From contig JAFMQP010000189.1 in NCBI GenBank assembly GCA_017354575.1, positions 1 to 7,644 on the forward strand: 7,644 nt of DNA, in the 5' to 3' direction. Shown here piece after piece: positions 5,861 through 7,644 of the stretch (position 1 is the stretch's first letter; every line of letters begins with the position of its first letter). The DNA comes from Acidothermales bacterium. Lineage in GTDB: Bacteria; Actinomycetota; Actinomycetes; Streptosporangiales; WHST01. The notes under the pieces were generated by a model that had not been told where the DNA came from, searched no databases, and saw only the letters and a list, made by a program, of their open reading frames with translations. A program made the translations under genes and the position numbers.

Positions 5861-6537
5861 ATGCCGGAGCTCGGGCCAGGCGGCGGCACCGTCGGGATCC
5901 TGCACCCGGGCGAGATGGGCGCCGCGGTCGCTCGGTGCCTCCGCCGCCGCGGCTTGCGCGTGTCCTGGGCGTCCGAGGGACGCAGCCGCGCCACGAACGA
6001 ACGCGCGGACGCCGCGGGGTTCACCGGTGTCTACGTGGACGCCAACGCCGTCGCCCCCGAGACGGCAAGGCGCATCGCGGGACTGCTGCTGCCGGCGACG
6101 TTCGTCGACGGCGGCATCGTGGGCGCTCCGCCCACCACCCCGGGCACGACCCGGCACTACCTCTCGGGGGACGCGGCCGGCAGCGTGCAGGGGCTGTTTT
6201 CCGGCACCCCGCTCGACGCGCGGGTGGTGCCGGGCGGTGCCGGCGCGGCCTCGGCCGTCAAGGCGGCCTACGCGGCGTGGACCAAGGGCAGCGCCGCGCT
6301 GCTGCTCACCGCGCGGGTCGAGGGTGTCGAGGCGACGCTGCTCGACCAGTGGACCGGCTCGTTGCCGGACCTGCACGAGCGGGCCGCACTGGCCGAGCGG
6401 TCCGCGGCGGCGAGGGCTGGCGCTGGGTGGGCGAGACGGAGGAGATCGCGGCCGCGATGCGCGCCGCGGGCCTCCCCGACGGCTTCCACCTGGCGGCCGC
6501 CGACGTCTTCCGCGACCGGCCGCGACCGGTGCCGTGA
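5861..6537 (+). pseudogene. Damaged NAD(P)-binding / DUF1932-type oxidoreductase (internal deletion plus frameshift)
   Basis: The N-terminus TVGILHPGEMG (10-20) is a dinucleotide-binding loop of the 6-phosphogluconate/3-hydroxyisobutyrate dehydrogenase superfamily, followed by SWASEGRSRAT. After ADAAG53 the sequence goes directly to FTGVYVDANAVAPETARR, the block that normally follows some 40 residues later (the ADVV-to-P strand and helix), so the middle of the Rossmann domain appears deleted in frame near 6005-6022. The C-terminal part (GGAGAASAVKAAYAAWTKGS, with putative catalytic Lys134) fits DUF1932. At 6415-6418 the frame breaks: the conserved ending WRWVGETEEIAAAMRAAGLP lies in another frame and closes with TGA at 6535-6537. 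One added base would restore R-A-W-R-W-V-G-E. Uncorrected, translation runs to TGA 6548-6550 with an Arg-rich junk tail. ATG 5861 matches the family start; there is no clear Shine-Dalgarno. Probably nonfunctional, unless the frameshift is a sequencing error. Its original substrate is unknown. Confidence 0.75.
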
Positions 6538-7520
6538 CGCCGTACCGTGAGCACGTGATCCCGCCGTTCGTCCCGCCGATGCTCGCGGTCACCGGTGAGC
6601 TCCCGCCGGACGACCCGCGCTGGGCGTACGAGCCCAAGTGGGACGGCGTGCGCGTCGTCGCCTGCCTCGGCGACGGCGAGGCGCGGCTGTGGAGCCGGCT
6701 CGGCAACCAGGTGACCGTCAGCTACCCGGAGCTGGCCCGGCTCACCCGGCTGCTGTCCGTGCCGGCCGTTCTCGACGGCGAGGTCGTCGCGTTCGACGAA
6801 CGGGGCCGGCCCGACTTCGGGCTGCTGCAGCACCGGATGCACCTGACCCGCCCGGCCGACGTGACGCACGCCAGGCGGACCGTCCCGGTCACCTATGTCG
6901 CGTTCGACCTGCTGCACCTCGGCGGGCACGACACCGTGGCCCTGCCGTACCGCGACCGCCGCGCGCTGCTCGCCGACCTCGACCTGGAGCGCGGCGGCGG
7001 CGTGCACGTCCCGCCGTACAGCGAGGGGCACGGCGCGGCGATGGTCGAGGCCACGCTCGAGCACGGCCTCGAGGGGGTGGTGGCCAAGCGGATGGACTCC
7101 ACGTACGTCCCCGGGCGGCGGGTCGACACGTGGCGGAAGATGAAGCACCAGCACACCCGTGACGTGCTCGTCGCCGGGTGGCTGCCGGGCGAGGGCCGGC
7201 GGGAGGGCACCATCGGGGCGATCGTGATGGCGCTGCCGGACGGCGCGGGCGTGCTGCGGCACGTCGGCCAGGTGGGCACCGGGTTCTCCGACCAGGTGCT
7301 CGACGACCTGCACACGCTGCTCGCCGCGGAGGAGACCGCCACCGGCGCGCTCGCGGGGCAGCTCGAACCCGCCGCCGAGCGCGTCGTGCACTGGGTCGAG
7401 CCGCGCCGGGTCGCCGAGGTGAGGTACACCAACTGGACGCGGGACGGGCGGCTGCGCGCGGCGGTGTGGCGCGGCCTGCGTCCCGACGTCGACCCGGCGG
7501 AGGTGGAGCCGCATGGCTGA
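6534..7520 (+). CDS. ligD: ATP-dependent DNA ligase, LigD-type ligase module on its own
   Basis: 328 aa from GTG 6534. It seals nicks at joined double-strand breaks through an enzyme-adenylate intermediate. Motif I is EPKWDGVR with the adenylated Lys35. LDGEVVAFD follows, then motif III-like VAFDLLHLGG, motif IV EGVVAKR (180-186) and motif V-like WRKMK (200-204). The C-terminal OB fold includes VAGWLPGEGRREG, GQVGTGF and VRYTNWTRDGRLRAAVWRGLR. Polymerase and phosphoesterase modules of full LigD are absent from this polypeptide, and a polymerase gene follows instead. The GTG overlaps the upstream corrected stop as GTGA, a typical coupled junction; GTG 6555 is an alternative start. The frame is open far upstream, but that part overlaps other genes and is not ligase-like. 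A stand-alone LigC-type ligase is possible, but the neighbouring Ku and polymerase favour a split LigD. Confidence 0.93.
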   Translation: MTPYREHVIPPFVPPMLAVTGELPPDDPRWAYEPKWDGVRVVACLGDGEARLWSRLGNQVTVSYPELARLTRLLSVPAVLDGEVVAFDERGRPDFGLLQHRMHLTRPADVTHARRTVPVTYVAFDLLHLGGHDTVALPYRDRRALLADLDLERGGGVHVPPYSEGHGAAMVEATLEHGLEGVVAKRMDSTYVPGRRVDTWRKMKHQHTRDVLVAGWLPGEGRREGTIGAIVMALPDGAGVLRHVGQVGTGFSDQVLDDLHTLLAAEETATGALAGQLEPAAERVVHWVEPRRVAEVRYTNWTRDGRLRAAVWRGLRPDVDPAEVEPHG

Positions 7521-7644
7521 CGTGCTGGTGGAGGTGGAGGGGCAGCGGATGAAGCTGTCCAACCTCGACAAGGTGCTCTACCCCGAGTCGGGGTTCACCA
7601 AGGCCGAGGTCATCGACTACTACACCCGGATCGCACCGGTCGTC
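7513..7644 (+). CDS. ligD: LigD-type polymerase/primase (PolDom), N-terminal fragment
   Basis: 44 codons are visible before the edge. They include VEVEGQRMKLSNLDKVLYPE and FTKAEVIDYYTRIAPVV, which match the start of LigD archaeo-eukaryotic primase-type polymerase domains (LSNLDKVLYP...TK.EVIDYY). This enzyme fills gaps at break ends before ligation, preferring ribonucleotides in characterised homologues. Its ATG lies inside the ligase gene: bases 7513-7520 are shared (ATGGCTGA), so the two are likely translated together. GGAGGTGGAG at 7499-7508 gives a good ribosome site. The catalytic Asp residues are beyond the window, so activity cannot be judged. Confidence 0.9.
   Translation, partial: MADVLVEVEGQRMKLSNLDKVLYPESGFTKAEVIDYYTRIAPVV

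Noticed and set aside
5670..6533. Long N-terminal extension of the ligase frame
   Set aside because: The extension is Arg/Pro-rich and lies over the oxidoreductase in another frame. Ligase similarity begins at about 6555, and the GTG at 6534 gives a natural GTGA overlap.
4835..6550. Continuous plus-strand frame that could be read as a 571-residue fusion protein
   Set aside because: The first 1 kb is antisense to ku, which is unmistakable. Only the part from ATG 5861 has oxidoreductase character.

Overview
High-GC (visibly about 70% G+C) actinobacterial chromosomal DNA. GTG starts are common (at least three of the seven genes with a visible start), genes are tightly packed, and MoeZ, Ku and split LigD modules are all present. 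The MoeZ and alkyltransferase-like genes lie close together, as Rv3206c and Rv3204 do in Mycobacterium tuberculosis. This fits Actinomycetia, perhaps Pseudonocardiales, but the genus is a guess.

Layout. (1) 1-2055, minus strand: the N-terminal 685 codons of a large secreted, multi-domain surface protein that starts at GTG and runs off the left edge. It reads signal peptide, beta-sandwich-like region, Pro/Thr linker, DUF6923-like beta-propeller-type domain, SpaA/prealbumin-like domain, then the start of a DUF11/DUF7507-type repeat. A plausible promoter lies at 2115-2143. (2) 2184-2492, minus: an alkyltransferase-like (ATL) DNA lesion-sensing protein in which Trp replaces the MGMT catalytic Cys. 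(3) 2617-3615, plus: a PAPS-dependent sulfotransferase. It overlaps by 7 bp, tail to tail, with (4) 3609-4769, minus: moeZ, a ThiF/MoeB-type adenylyltransferase fused to a rhodanese domain.

(5) 4886-7644 is a non-homologous end-joining locus. Ku is on the minus strand (4886-5743). Divergent from it is a plus-strand run: a damaged NAD(P)-binding/DUF1932 oxidoreductase gene (5861-6537), a stand-alone LigD-type ATP-dependent DNA ligase (6534-7520), and the start of a LigD-type polymerase/primase (7513 to the edge). The three plus-strand genes overlap by 4 and 8 bp, which suggests translational coupling. Ku, ligase and polymerase together form the bacterial NHEJ machine, here with the LigD domains on separate polypeptides.

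The most noteworthy points are the two apparent lesions in the oxidoreductase (a missing Rossmann segment and a one-base frameshift) directly upstream of the coupled ligase, and the long surface-protein gene that begins with GTG and contains few recognisable starts. I found no clearly novel multi-gene system. Nor did I see RNA genes, CRISPR arrays, insertion sequences or attachment sites. No stretch over 300 bases lacks a gene.
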